Assembly (NCBI RefSeq): GCF_002224675.1
Contig: NZ_NMPZ01000002.1
Coordinates: 124,001-188,000, forward strand
Direction: 5' to 3'
DNA: 64,000 nucleotides
Origin: Segatella copri
Lineage (GTDB): Bacteria > Bacteroidota > Bacteroidia > Bacteroidales > Bacteroidaceae
Shown here: positions 50,355 through 59,308 of the stretch, piece by piece
Numbering within the stretch: the first letter of the stretch is position 1
Layout: every line of letters begins with the position of its first letter
Translations under genes and position numbers: made by a program
The notes under the pieces: model-generated
The model's database searches: none
What the model saw: only the letters and a program-made list of their open reading frames with translations
What the model was told of the DNA's origin: nothing

Positions 50355-51305
50355 TTATTTCGCATGAAAGGCTATCAGACCTTCCATCGGAGACCGCATA
50401 ATCTTGACAATATGAAGATGATGCTCATCCTCCATCACATTTCTCAGGGGAGCTTCAAAATAATGAGCGATGCTTCCCACGAACCCTATCATCGGAATCC
50501 CCTCTCCCAAAGAAGAATCCCAGGCTTTCACGCCAGGTTCCAACTGCGAGATATCCTCCTGACTGGCTTTTACATACTGGATATAAGGTATGAGATTGTT
50601 CTCGTAAAAAGCATGGAAGTTACTCAATACCACCCGATACAGTGCCATCGCCTCATTCAGTTTATCACTGCCGTTCTCATATTTCTCTCCCTCTGCTATC
50701 TGCTCAGAAATAAAAGGACAGATGGAAGCCAGAAAACGGTTTGCCAACGGTTCACGATACACCTTGTTGATGATACCGGGATAATCCAGTCCCGACCACT
50801 TCAGAAACCTCTTTTTGATAGCCGAAGGCAGACTGCCCTTGAAGATACCATTCAGGAAAAGCTTGCCCAAGACGGCACCGCTACCTTCATCACCCAGAAT
50901 ATACCCTAGAGGTGGCGTATTCATCACAATCTTCTCACCATCATAAAGACAACTATTGGCACCAGTGCCCAGAATGCATGCCATTCCAGGCTGATGTCCG
51001 AAAAGCGCTCTTGCCGCTCCTATCATATCCCCCTCAGCCTCTACCTTGGCTCCAGGAAAAGCCTGCTGCAAGAGAGAGTTCATCCGGGGCTTCATCGCCT
51101 CGGTTACACCGCTGCCATAGAAATATACTTCCTGTGGTGATTCCGGCAAGATGAGTTCCGACTTCAGTATCTGAAGCACTTCGGCATCCTGCATATGAAT
51201 AGGATTGATGCCCTGCGTCTTGCAAGTCATCACTACTTGACCTTGCCCGTCTATCAACGACCAGTCGGTCTTGGTACTGCCACTGTCTGCTATGAGTATG
51301 TTCAT
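50355..51305 (-). CDS. BadF/BadG/BcrA/BcrD-type ATPase (N-acetylglucosamine kinase-like)
   Basis: The protein starts at 51305 (MNILIADSGSTKTDWSL), since a TACATTTG promoter element (minus strand, 51329-51336) covers the longer start. It has the ASKHA nucleotide-binding fold: the phosphate-1 loop ADSGSTKTDW, CILGTGANSCLYDG as phosphate-2, and ILGDEGSGAVLGK and FVGSIAHYF as the adenosine and connecting blocks. Such proteins in Bacteroidota phosphorylate N-acetylglucosamine or related amino sugars. Its nearness to the mannan operon does not prove a shared role. Confidence 0.8.
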   Translation of the reverse strand: MNILIADSGSTKTDWSLIDGQGQVVMTCKTQGINPIHMQDAEVLQILKSELILPESPQEVYFYGSGVTEAMKPRMNSLLQQAFPGAKVEAEGDMIGAARALFGHQPGMACILGTGANSCLYDGEKIVMNTPPLGYILGDEGSGAVLGKLFLNGIFKGSLPSAIKKRFLKWSGLDYPGIINKVYREPLANRFLASICPFISEQIAEGEKYENGSDKLNEAMALYRVVLSNFHAFYENNLIPYIQYVKASQEDISQLEPGVKAWDSSLGEGIPMIGFVGSIAHYFEAPLRNVMEDEHHLHIVKIMRSPMEGLIAFHAK

Positions 51306-51418
51306 TGTCGTATTTTTTAAATGCACTGCAAATGTAATGATTTTCGGTGAAATATCGCAAAGAAAAGGAAAAAAAGATACTTCATCAAGCTGATAATCTT
51401 AAAAAACGCACATTATTC

Positions 51419-51449
51419 TTGGGTTTTTCGTGAATTATTAATAACTTTG
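51419..51449 (+). promoter_or_regulatory. kdsA promoter
   Basis: TTG (51419-51421), a 20-base spacer and TAACTTTG (51442-51449) match the consensus, about 50 bases before kdsA. Confidence 0.7.
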
Positions 51450-51501
51450 CACACAAATAGACAAATAATTAAGGAAGAAATAACAATAAAATATTATAAT
51501 T

Positions 51502-52254
51502 ATGGCAACATTCATTGCAGGACCATGCGTCATCGAGTCGATGGAACTACTGGATACAGTAGCTCAGGAACTCGTTCGTATCAACCAGGACTTAGGAACC
51601 AACATCATATTCAAGGCATCCTTCGATAAGGCCAACCGAACCAGCATCCACTCTTTCCGTGGTCCTGGTCTGGAGAAAGGTCTGCAGATGCTCAGCGACA
51701 TCAAGTCGAAATATGGACTTCGCATCACCACCGATATCCACGAGAGCTATCAGGCTGAAGCTGCGGGCAAGGTATGCGATATCCTCCAGATACCAGCCTT
51801 CCTCTGCCGCCAGACCGACCTGCTCGTATCGGCTGCCAAGACCGGCAAGATTGTCAACATCAAGAAGGCTCAGTTCCTCAGCGGAAGAGATATGAAGTAT
51901 CCGGTTGAGAAAGCTTTGGATAGCGGAGCCAGCGAAGTATGGCTCACCGAGCGTGGCAACTGCTTCGGCTACAACAATCTCGTGGTAGATTTCCGCAACA
52001 TTCCGGATATGAAGGAGATTGTACCTAATGTCATCATGGACTGCACCCACAGCGTACAGCGGCCAAGCGCAGGCGATGGTAAGACCGTGGGCGACCGCAA
52101 GTTTGTGCCAGCTATGGCAAAGGCTGCCAAGGCATTCGGTGCAACAGGCTACTTCTTCGAGGTGCATCCAGACCCTGATCATGGCAAGAGTGATGCAGCC
52201 AACATGCTAGAGTTAAATAAACTTGAATCACTTATAGAAGAATTGATGAAATAA
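51502..52254 (+). CDS. kdsA: 3-deoxy-8-phosphooctulonate synthase
   Basis: The 250-residue enzyme condenses phosphoenolpyruvate with arabinose 5-phosphate to Kdo 8-phosphate for lipopolysaccharide. Family blocks are IAGPCVIES at the N-terminus, FKASFDKANR, QIPAFLCRQTDLL, TERGNCFGYNNLVVDFR and DCTHSVQRP. The NCF cysteine suggests the metal-dependent or intermediate type. Its TAA overlaps the ATG of kdsD by one base. Confidence 0.95.
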   Translation: MATFIAGPCVIESMELLDTVAQELVRINQDLGTNIIFKASFDKANRTSIHSFRGPGLEKGLQMLSDIKSKYGLRITTDIHESYQAEAAGKVCDILQIPAFLCRQTDLLVSAAKTGKIVNIKKAQFLSGRDMKYPVEKALDSGASEVWLTERGNCFGYNNLVVDFRNIPDMKEIVPNVIMDCTHSVQRPSAGDGKTVGDRKFVPAMAKAAKAFGATGYFFEVHPDPDHGKSDAANMLELNKLESLIEELMK

Positions 52255-53213
52255 TGGATGATAAAACTATAAGAAATTATGGCGAGCAGGCTCTCCGCGA
52301 CGAGGCGCAAGCCATCCTCGACCAAATACCTTATTTGGACGACAATTTTGAAAAGGCAGTAGATATGATGTATCATTGCGAAGGCAAGATCATCGTTACG
52401 GGTGTGGGCAAGAGCGGACACGTGGGTGCCAAGATTGCAGCAACCCTCGCCTCTACAGGTACACCGGCTTTCTATATCAACCCGCTGGACGTATATCACG
52501 GCGACCTCGGTGTGATGACCGACAAGGACGTGGTGCTGGCACTGAGCAACAGTGGTCAGACCGACGAGCTGCTCCGCTTCATCCCGATGGTGCTCCACAT
52601 GAACGTGCCTATCATCTCCATAACGGGCAATCCGAATTCACTGCTGGCAAAATACTCCAACCATCACATCACCGTCAAGGTGAAGAAGGAGGCTTGTCCG
52701 CTCAACCTTGCTCCTACCAGCAGTACCACTGCAGCCCTCGCCATGGGCGATGCTCTGGCAATAGCCCTGATGCAGGTGCGCCACTTCAAGCCACGCGACT
52801 TTGCCCAGTTCCATCCGGGCGGCGAATTGGGCAAGCGTCTCCTCACCACCGCCGAAGACGTGATGCGCAGCGAAGACATGCCTATCATCCCTAAGGAGAT
52901 GCATCTGGGCGAGGCCATCATCCATGTGAGCAAGGGTAAGCTCGGACTGGGAATCTCGCTCGATGAAGACCAGCGTGTCATCGGTCTGATTACAGATGGA
53001 GATATTCGCCGTGCCATGGAGAAGTGGCAGGCTGAATTCTTCAACAAGACCGTGAGCGACATCATGACCACCACTCCGAAGATGGTGACTCCGAAGACCA
53101 AGATTTCGGAGATTCAGCGCATTATGCACAAATACAAGGTACATACGGTACTCGTAGTAGATAAGGATAATCATTTGAAAGGCATCGTAGATCACTATGC
53201 ATGCATGGTTTAA
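52254..53213 (+). CDS. kdsD: Arabinose 5-phosphate isomerase (KpsF/GutQ family)
   Basis: The 319-residue enzyme makes arabinose 5-phosphate from ribulose 5-phosphate, the substrate of KdsA. An N-terminal SIS domain (about residues 35-175) contains TGVGKSGHVGAKIAATLASTG and ALSNSGQTDELL. A pair of CBS domains follows (about 205-315). Coupled translation with kdsA fits their consecutive steps. Confidence 0.93.
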   Translation: MDDKTIRNYGEQALRDEAQAILDQIPYLDDNFEKAVDMMYHCEGKIIVTGVGKSGHVGAKIAATLASTGTPAFYINPLDVYHGDLGVMTDKDVVLALSNSGQTDELLRFIPMVLHMNVPIISITGNPNSLLAKYSNHHITVKVKKEACPLNLAPTSSTTAALAMGDALAIALMQVRHFKPRDFAQFHPGGELGKRLLTTAEDVMRSEDMPIIPKEMHLGEAIIHVSKGKLGLGISLDEDQRVIGLITDGDIRRAMEKWQAEFFNKTVSDIMTTTPKMVTPKTKISEIQRIMHKYKVHTVLVVDKDNHLKGIVDHYACMV

Positions 53214-53269
53214 GATTCAGGCACGGATTTACAGATTACACGGTTATAGATTACACGATTATAGATAAG

Positions 53270-54535
53270 ATGAGATATTATTTATTAATAGCTACTTTAT
53301 GGCTGGCTAGTTCGCTGTGCAGCGCACAGACCAGCGATTCATTGATAGTCAACCAGCTTCGCGGGAAGGGGGTCAGCTTTTCCCACGACAACTCCGTCAC
53401 GCTCCTGATGAGCGGACAGGAGAAATTCGATGATATGTTTCAGGCAATCCGTCAGGCTAAGCACAGTGTGCATCTGGAATACTTCAACTTCCGCAACGAC
53501 AGCATTGCCTCCCTCCTCTTCGACCTCCTTGCCGAGAAGGTGAAGCAGGGAGTCAAGGTAAGAGCCCTCTACGATGGCTTCGGAAACTCATCCAACAACA
53601 AGCCGCTTAGGAAACGGCATCTCAAGAAAATCCGTGCCAACGGTATCGAAATCTTCGAATACAAGCCCTTGAAGTTCCCATGGGTGCATGCCGTTTTCAA
53701 CCGCGACCACCGCAAGATTGTAGTCATCGACGGACAGATAGCCTATACCGGCGGCATGAACGTTGCCGACTATTATATAAAAGGTACGAAGGTGGTAGGC
53801 GAATGGCACGATATGCACTGCCGCATCGACGGCAGCGAGGTGAATACCCTGCAGAAGATCTTCCTCAAGATGTGGAACAAGGTAAGCGGACAGCATATCG
53901 ACGGCGAGGAGTATTACCGCAAGGAGAAGCAAGACTACCTGGTAGAGAATCTCAAACCCGATACCACCGCCACGGCTTATCACAAGACGGTGGGCATCAT
54001 CAATCGTGAGCCGCATATCACGAAGGATATCATCCGCTACTTCTATGTGAATGCCATCAACGATGCCCAAGACAGCATCAAGCTCATCAGTCCCTACTTC
54101 ACTCTGAGTCCCAAGCTCAAGAAGGCATTGAAGCGGGCGGTGAAAAGAGGCGTCAAGGTAGAGATCATGCTCTCCACCAGGAGCGATATCCCGCTCACCC
54201 CCGATTGCGGATTCTATAATGCCCACAAGCTGATGAAGGCTGGCTGCCATGTATGGATGTACACGCCGGGCTTCCATCATACCAAGATTATCATGGTAGA
54301 TGGCAAGTTCTGTACCGTAGGCAGCGCCAACCTCAATGCCCGAAGCCTGCGATGGGATTACGAAGAGAATGCCGTGATTGTGGATTCATGCACTACTCAC
54401 CAGCTCGACCGTCTCTTCGACAGGGAGAAGAAAGACAGTTTCCTGCTCAACGAGCAGAACTGGCGAGAGTGGCGCACCGGATGGCAAAGATTCAAGGGAT
54501 GGTTTGCAGCAAAGTTCCTCACCCCATTCCTGTAA
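53270..54535 (+). CDS. Exported phospholipase D-like (cardiolipin synthase family) protein
   Basis: The start at 53270 gives a signal peptide MRYYLLIATLWLASSLCSAQ and 421 residues; an in-frame ATG at 53201 overlaps kdsD and lacks the signal at its terminus. Two HKD motifs are present: HRKIVVIDG and HTKIIMVDG, each followed by the usual GG/GSxN block. The family transfers phosphatidyl groups or cleaves phospholipid or nucleic acid phosphodiesters. Here the signal peptide puts catalysis in the periplasm, which differs from membrane-anchored cardiolipin synthases. A 15-base direct repeat precedes it. Confidence 0.85.
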   Translation: MRYYLLIATLWLASSLCSAQTSDSLIVNQLRGKGVSFSHDNSVTLLMSGQEKFDDMFQAIRQAKHSVHLEYFNFRNDSIASLLFDLLAEKVKQGVKVRALYDGFGNSSNNKPLRKRHLKKIRANGIEIFEYKPLKFPWVHAVFNRDHRKIVVIDGQIAYTGGMNVADYYIKGTKVVGEWHDMHCRIDGSEVNTLQKIFLKMWNKVSGQHIDGEEYYRKEKQDYLVENLKPDTTATAYHKTVGIINREPHITKDIIRYFYVNAINDAQDSIKLISPYFTLSPKLKKALKRAVKRGVKVEIMLSTRSDIPLTPDCGFYNAHKLMKAGCHVWMYTPGFHHTKIIMVDGKFCTVGSANLNARSLRWDYEENAVIVDSCTTHQLDRLFDREKKDSFLLNEQNWREWRTGWQRFKGWFAAKFLTPFL

Positions 54536-54561
54536 ACAGATAACAGATATATCAGAGAAAT

Positions 54562-55197
54562 ATGATGAACGAAGAAATGAAGAAAGCAATGGCAGGCAAG
54601 GCGATGCCCGAACTCGCCATTGTAGATAACAATACGCTGGCAGCCTTGGGTCTCAAGGGACTGCTGGAGAGTGTCGTTCCGATGGTAAAGATCAGCATCT
54701 TCGGTACATTCGGTGAATTTGAGTCGAATGCGCCCGAACGTTTTATGCACTATTTTGTGTCGATGCAGATTCTTCTGGCTCACCGCAACTTCTTCATCGA
54801 AGAGTCGCATCGCCCCCATACCATCGTGCTTACCCCCTGCAACGACCTCAACTCGCAGCTGCAGGGATTCCACTGCATCTGCGTCAACGTACCGGAATCA
54901 AAGCTCATCCGACAGTTGATCCGTCTGCAGCGTTCGGGACATCCCCACGGCGAATATATCCCGCCTATGGATTCCTCAGAGTCCAGGGAGAAAGCCCTTT
55001 CAGACAGGGAAATCGAGGTACTCTCGCTGGTGGCACAAGGCAAAATCAACAAGGAGATAGCTGAAAAGCTCTTCATCAGTACCACCACCGTGATTACCCA
55101 CCGCAAGAATATCCAGGAAAAACTGGGTATCAAGAGCGTTTCTTCGCTCACCATCTATGCCGTGATGCACGGTTATGTGGATATCAACAAGATCTAG
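54562..55197 (+). CDS. LuxR-type transcriptional regulator
   Basis: The 211-residue protein has an N-terminal domain (about 1-140) with receiver-like hydrophobic strands (PELAIVDNNTLAALGLKGLLE) but without the usual aspartate set, so it may not be phosphorylated. The C-terminal HTH is LSDREIEVLSLVAQGKINKE, with FISTTTVITHRKNIQEKL. It is almost the same as the HTH of the convergent gene at 55342. It lies 26 bases after the phospholipase D-like gene. Confidence 0.8.
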   Translation: MMNEEMKKAMAGKAMPELAIVDNNTLAALGLKGLLESVVPMVKISIFGTFGEFESNAPERFMHYFVSMQILLAHRNFFIEESHRPHTIVLTPCNDLNSQLQGFHCICVNVPESKLIRQLIRLQRSGHPHGEYIPPMDSSESREKALSDREIEVLSLVAQGKINKEIAEKLFISTTTVITHRKNIQEKLGIKSVSSLTIYAVMHGYVDINKI

Positions 55198-55204
55198 CAG
55201 CCGG

Positions 55205-55297
55205 AGAGGCATCCCCCAAAATGATGATGCCTCTTACTCACATACCTATATATAATGATAGTGCCTTCCCCGCAAGCAGCAGGGAAGGCACTATCAT
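55205..55297. terminator. Bidirectional terminator region between two LuxR-type genes
   Basis: AGAGGCATC/GATGCCTCT (55205-55213, 55226-55234) is followed by the very strong stem ATGATAGTGCCTTCCC/GGGAAGGCACTATCAT (55255-55270, 55282-55297), 16 bp without mismatch and with T or A runs on either side. It separates the two convergent regulator genes. Confidence 0.9.
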
Positions 55298-55341
55298 TTT
55301 ATAAAAAATAACATTTCGAAGGTCATTTTTCCTAAGCAAAA

Positions 55342-56298
55342 CTAGAGTTTCACCGTGGAAATATCAACTAGATCGTTAACGATGGCATAAATCGTCAGGC
55401 CCGCAGGAGAATGAATCTGGAGCTTACGGGCGATGTTTCGGCGGTGGGTAATCACCGTGTTCACGGAGATAAAGAGATGGTCAGCTATCTCCTTGTTCGA
55501 CATACCCTGAACCAGCGCAATGATTACATCCTTCTCTCGATCGCTCAACTGCTCATCGCTGTTCGGAGTCTGATTGATCATGCTCGAAATCTTGGCACTC
55601 ACATCATTCTGCTTCAGTTTCCGCTCGGCATTTCTCACGGCAGGAATAAAGATTTCTTCCTCCACCTCAGAGTGATGCATAAGCCACTCCTCGTTGTTGT
55701 AAATATCATAGAGAGTGGCACTGAGCTGGTTGTTGTGCAGTCCATCCGAAGGCAGATACTTGATGATGATGCTCTTCAGCTCTTTCAGTTTCATATCCAC
55801 CTGCATATGATGCTTCGAGAAGGTTTCGATATCAAAGTTGGTATTGGCATTACCATCTATAAGTGACTGAACATAAGGAAAAACCATCTTCTCCTCATAC
55901 TTCATGTGGTTGGTGATGCTGTGGGCATAATCATCATAGAGTTTCAGGATCAGTCGTGCCAGATTATCCGTTTCATCAAGGGCATCCACAAGCTCCTTAC
56001 GGATAAAAGGTAACTGGAAATCTATGTAGTAGGCATGCGATGCCTTGAGATAATGCAACAAGGTCGGCAACGACAACCGGTCTGCATTGTCGTACTCCTT
56101 GTAACCATTTATCGTAAAGTTTACCACGGCAAGGAAGGTGTAGGTATCCACATTCTGCTCATCGCAGACTTCCCTTACCGTCTTGTCGCCGAATCCCAGG
56201 TTGATGCCGAAGCTACCCAAGCTCTGCAAGATATTGTAATTGTCTCTAATGATGCTGATCATCTTGTCGTCAGCTTCATACATCTTCTGATTTTTCAT
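55342..56298 (-). CDS. Hemerythrin/RIC-like domain fused to LuxR-type HTH
   Basis: The 318-residue protein combines three parts. Residues about 1-75 resemble the N-terminal ScdA/RIC domain (SLGSFGINLGFGDKTVREV with FLAVVNF) but without its cysteine. Residues about 85-225 form a hemerythrin-like four-helix bundle with histidines and glutamates placed for a di-iron site (HAYYIDFQLPFI, HSITNHMKYEEKMVFPY, SKHHMQVDMKL, LMHHSEVEEEIFIP). Residues 250-315 are a LuxR HTH (LSDREKDVIIALVQGMSNKE). RIC proteins repair nitrosative and oxidative damage at iron centres, so this is probably an iron-, oxygen- or NO-responsive regulator. It is divergent from the iron/haem operon. Confidence 0.85.
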   Translation of the reverse strand: MKNQKMYEADDKMISIIRDNYNILQSLGSFGINLGFGDKTVREVCDEQNVDTYTFLAVVNFTINGYKEYDNADRLSLPTLLHYLKASHAYYIDFQLPFIRKELVDALDETDNLARLILKLYDDYAHSITNHMKYEEKMVFPYVQSLIDGNANTNFDIETFSKHHMQVDMKLKELKSIIIKYLPSDGLHNNQLSATLYDIYNNEEWLMHHSEVEEEIFIPAVRNAERKLKQNDVSAKISSMINQTPNSDEQLSDREKDVIIALVQGMSNKEIADHLFISVNTVITHRRNIARKLQIHSPAGLTIYAIVNDLVDISTVKL

Positions 56299-56364
56299 CT
56301 TGTTCTATCCTTAAATGCAAACATCCTTGTATCAAGAACATTCATCATGTTTTTATTTCGGTTG

Positions 56365-56395
56365 CAAATATACAAAAAAGTTTCGAAACCCGCAA
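56365..56395 (-). promoter_or_regulatory. Promoter of the hemerythrin-LuxR gene
   Basis: On the minus strand TTG (56393-56395), a 20-base spacer and TATATTTG (56365-56372) fit the consensus, 67 bases before the start. Confidence 0.6.
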
Positions 56396-56437
56396 TACCT
56401 AGAAATGGGGATGCCGATGTTTACCGAAATTTAGGTA

Positions 56438-56468
56438 TTGCAAGATTTTTTAAAACTCCGTACCTTTG
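56438..56468 (+). promoter_or_regulatory. Promoter of the porin-imelysin operon
   Basis: TTG (56438-56440), a 20-base spacer and TACCTTTG (56461-56468) fit the consensus. Transcription from near 56475 would include the folded leader. Confidence 0.7.
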
Positions 56469-56474
56469 CACCCG

Positions 56475-56620
56475 AAATCGAGAAAGAGCGCGGTGATGAT
56501 TGCCACTCCCGAGCGGCAGAGCTGCGTAATTCCTTATCAAGCCACAGGGCTTTAAGGAGATACTAGGTCTCTAAAGTGTCGAGAAAGCAAGCAGATATCC
56601 GCGCTCTTTTCCTTATATTA
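56475..56620 (+). ncRNA. Folded leader RNA of the porin-imelysin operon (candidate riboswitch or attenuator)
   Basis: An 11-bp perfect stem, AAAGAGCGCGG (56483-56493) with CCGCGCTCTTT (56599-56609), closes a region with several inner stems. These are TGCC/GGCA (56501-56504, 56515-56518), its alternative GCAG/CTGC (56516-56519, 56522-56525), CCTT-AAGCC/GGCTT-AAGG (56532-56557) and GAGA/TCTC (56557-56571). The closing stem ends in TTTT and so resembles a terminator that competes with the inner folds. I do not recognise a known class. Confidence 0.65.
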
Positions 56621-56655
56621 AATTATACGATAACAATAATTTCAAAATATCAAAG

Positions 56656-57957
56656 ATGAACAGTTTAAGAATTGGATTGATGTCCGCTGCCCTCGTTGCC
56701 GGTTTGGCAACGGCAAGTGCACAAACTGTGGCTGCCGATAGTGTGATGCAGCATGTAAACGGCAAGCGCCTCAGCGTGGGTGGTTATGGCGAGGTTGCCA
56801 TGAGCCGCAACTTCTATAGCGACCACGTAAGCCGTTACAGTTTGGCTGACGAGCACAAGAATGACCCTAGCCATGGTCGTTTCGATATTCCTCATGCAGT
56901 AATTTACCTGGGTTACGACTTCGGAAAGGGTTGGACTATGGGTACCGAGATTGAGTTTGAGCATGGTGGCGTAGGAATGGCCTATGAGAAAGAAGACGAA
57001 GAAGGTGGCGAATGGGAACAGGAAGTAGAGAAAGGCGGTGAAGTTGAACTCGAACAGTTCTGGATTCAGAAGTCATTCGGTCGTTGGGCTAACATCAAGG
57101 CTGGTCACATTGTAGTGCCTGTAGGTTTGAACAACGCTTACCATGAGCCATTGAATTTCTTCACTGTTTATCGTCCTGAAGGTGAGAATACGGTTCTTCC
57201 AAGCACCTGGCATCAGACAGGTATCAGTTTCTGGGGTAAGACAAAGGGCTGGAGATATGAATTGCAATTTCTGGCAGGTTTGAACTCAGATAACTTTACT
57301 AATACAGGTTGGATCAACAAGGGTCCTGGTACTCCTACAGAGGGAGAGATTGCAACCAAATATGGTACAGCACTCCGTATTGACAACTATTGTATCAAGG
57401 GCTTGCGCATCGGTTTGAGTGGATACTATGGTCATGCCATCGGCAATTCTTATCCAAACAACAAGGATGGTGCTGAGTCTAAATATAAGGGCGTTGTTGC
57501 TATCGGAGCCATCGACTTCACATACAACAACTACAACTGGATAGTTCGTGGCCAGGCAGACTACGGCTACCTGAGTGATGCAAAACAGTTGAAGTACTTT
57601 ACTAATCGTCTAAATGGTCTCTCTCCATTCCATCACTCTGCATTTGTCAGCAAGAATGCTTTTGCCTATGGTATCGAGGCAGGATATAATATCTTCTCAC
57701 AAATTGAGAAACTCCGTCAGGACAACCAGAAACTGTATCTCTTTGGCCGTTATGAGCACTATAATCCATATGCTTCCAAGACCAAGAATACATCATACGA
57801 CTACACCAATGTACAGCGTATGGCAGTTGGTATCAATTACTATCCTGTGAAACAGATTGTAGTAAAGGCAGAATATTCACATCGCTTCCTGAAGAGCCAG
57901 TATAACAATGAGCCAGCCATCAACATCGGTGTGGCTTATGAAGGATGGTTTCTCTAA
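56656..57957 (+). CDS. Outer membrane porin-like beta-barrel protein
   Basis: The 433-residue protein has a signal peptide (about 1-22, ending ASAQ) and a large barrel pattern. Strands start with RLSVGGYGEVAMSRNF and include FDIPHAVIYLGYDFGKGWTMG, and the protein ends VAYEGWFL with a terminal aromatic-hydrophobic residue pair. An acidic Glu/Gly loop (about residues 115-135) may bind cations such as iron. It resembles phosphate/polyphosphate-type porins in outline, but substrate is unknown. As first gene of the operon with imelysin and dihaem proteins, it may admit iron or small ligands. Confidence 0.8.
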   Translation: MNSLRIGLMSAALVAGLATASAQTVAADSVMQHVNGKRLSVGGYGEVAMSRNFYSDHVSRYSLADEHKNDPSHGRFDIPHAVIYLGYDFGKGWTMGTEIEFEHGGVGMAYEKEDEEGGEWEQEVEKGGEVELEQFWIQKSFGRWANIKAGHIVVPVGLNNAYHEPLNFFTVYRPEGENTVLPSTWHQTGISFWGKTKGWRYELQFLAGLNSDNFTNTGWINKGPGTPTEGEIATKYGTALRIDNYCIKGLRIGLSGYYGHAIGNSYPNNKDGAESKYKGVVAIGAIDFTYNNYNWIVRGQADYGYLSDAKQLKYFTNRLNGLSPFHHSAFVSKNAFAYGIEAGYNIFSQIEKLRQDNQKLYLFGRYEHYNPYASKTKNTSYDYTNVQRMAVGINYYPVKQIVVKAEYSHRFLKSQYNNEPAINIGVAYEGWFL

Positions 57958-58029
57958 AGATTCTCACAGAAGAACTTAATATAAAGTGATTGAAACAAAC
58001 ATATCAATAACAAAATACTTATATTAAAA

Positions 58030-59283
58030 ATGAAAAAGGTTTTTAAAAGTGCAGTAATGCTCATGGCAGCCTTTATGTTGCCATTAGGTTTCACATCATG
58101 CAGCAGCGATGATGATCCTGTAGAGAACAACGACTTTACAAACAAGGCATATGGCCAGGATGCTATGGATGCCTGCGATGAACTTTGCAATGCGCTCCGT
58201 GCAGCTTACAGCAAAGTAAACAACGCAAATTTGAGTGCAGATCAGGAAACATACCTGAAGAATGTATGTGCTAATGCAGTAGACAATACCATCCAGCCAA
58301 CATACAAGTCATTGGCTGATGCAGTAGAGAAGTTGCATACAGCTCTTCCTAAGAGTGTAGATACCAACAACCTGACTCAGGAGAACATCAACAATGCCTG
58401 CGAAGCTTTCAAGGAAGCACGTGCCTTGTGGGAGAAGAGCGAGGCTTTCCTCGGTGGTGCAGCATCAGACTTTGATATTGACCCACACATCGACTCATGG
58501 CCATTGAACCGTACACTCCTCCACAGCTACTTTGCTACAGGTAAGTATAGTGATGCTGCGCTTGAGGATGCTTCTATCCTTGGTTTCCATGCACTTGAGT
58601 TTATCCTCTTCCGTGATGGACAGCCACGTAAGGTTGCAGAGTTCAAGGGAAACGATACCTACAAAGGCTTCACAGACGTAAAGGGTTCTGAGGAATTGAA
58701 GTATGCCGAGGCTGTTATCGAGGACTTGGTAAACCACGTATATGAGCTGGAGGTAGCATGGTCTGAGACTCCTAACGCATCTCGCCTCGCAGCAGTAAAG
58801 GCAGCAGGTCTTGAGTACCTGACAGACAAAAACCAGTCTTATGCAGCCAATCTGAAGAATGCAGGCAACACTTCTATCAGTAAGTTTGCAACACTGAAGG
58901 CAGCCATCCAGCAGCTTCTCTCTTTGGAGGAAGGTTCAGCCTGGGGTATCTCTAACGAGGTAGGTACAGCCAAGATTGCCAACCCATTCCAGGCAGGTGA
59001 TATCAGCTACGTAGAGTCTCCATATAGCTACAACTCTATCACCGACTTCCAGAACAACATCCGTTCTATCGAGAACTTGTGGTATGGTGGCACTAATGGT
59101 ACAAGCTCTAATGCTAAGTATAGCTTCCATCAGTTCTTCAAGGATAATGCATCTGCAGAAGGTCAGCGTGTTGAGACTGCCATCGCTAACGCTATCAGCA
59201 AGATCGGCGGTATGCCTTACCCATTCGTTAAGTACGTAAGTACTGTTTGGGGTAAGAAATTTGATGAAGTAAACCCAGAGTAA
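58030..59283 (+). CDS. Imelysin family lipoprotein
   Basis: The 417-residue lipoprotein has lipobox FTSC (Cys about 24) followed by an acidic SSDDD spacer. The imelysin fold shows the GxHxxE motif as GFHALEFILF near residue 185 and WPLNRTLL before it. Imelysins (IrpA, ICMP, EfeO-like) are periplasmic or surface proteins linked to iron uptake, often induced by low iron. It lies 72 bases after the porin, with the dihaem gene behind, as in other Bacteroidota iron loci. Confidence 0.9.
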   Translation: MKKVFKSAVMLMAAFMLPLGFTSCSSDDDPVENNDFTNKAYGQDAMDACDELCNALRAAYSKVNNANLSADQETYLKNVCANAVDNTIQPTYKSLADAVEKLHTALPKSVDTNNLTQENINNACEAFKEARALWEKSEAFLGGAASDFDIDPHIDSWPLNRTLLHSYFATGKYSDAALEDASILGFHALEFILFRDGQPRKVAEFKGNDTYKGFTDVKGSEELKYAEAVIEDLVNHVYELEVAWSETPNASRLAAVKAAGLEYLTDKNQSYAANLKNAGNTSISKFATLKAAIQQLLSLEEGSAWGISNEVGTAKIANPFQAGDISYVESPYSYNSITDFQNNIRSIENLWYGGTNGTSSNAKYSFHQFFKDNASAEGQRVETAIANAISKIGGMPYPFVKYVSTVWGKKFDEVNPE

Positions 59284-59308
59284 TCTTGTGGTAAACTAAC
59301 ATACAGGA

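Noticed and set aside
43745..51305. Classical polysaccharide utilisation locus with SusC/SusD
   Set aside because: No TonB-dependent receptor or SusD-like lipoprotein is encoded anywhere in the window.
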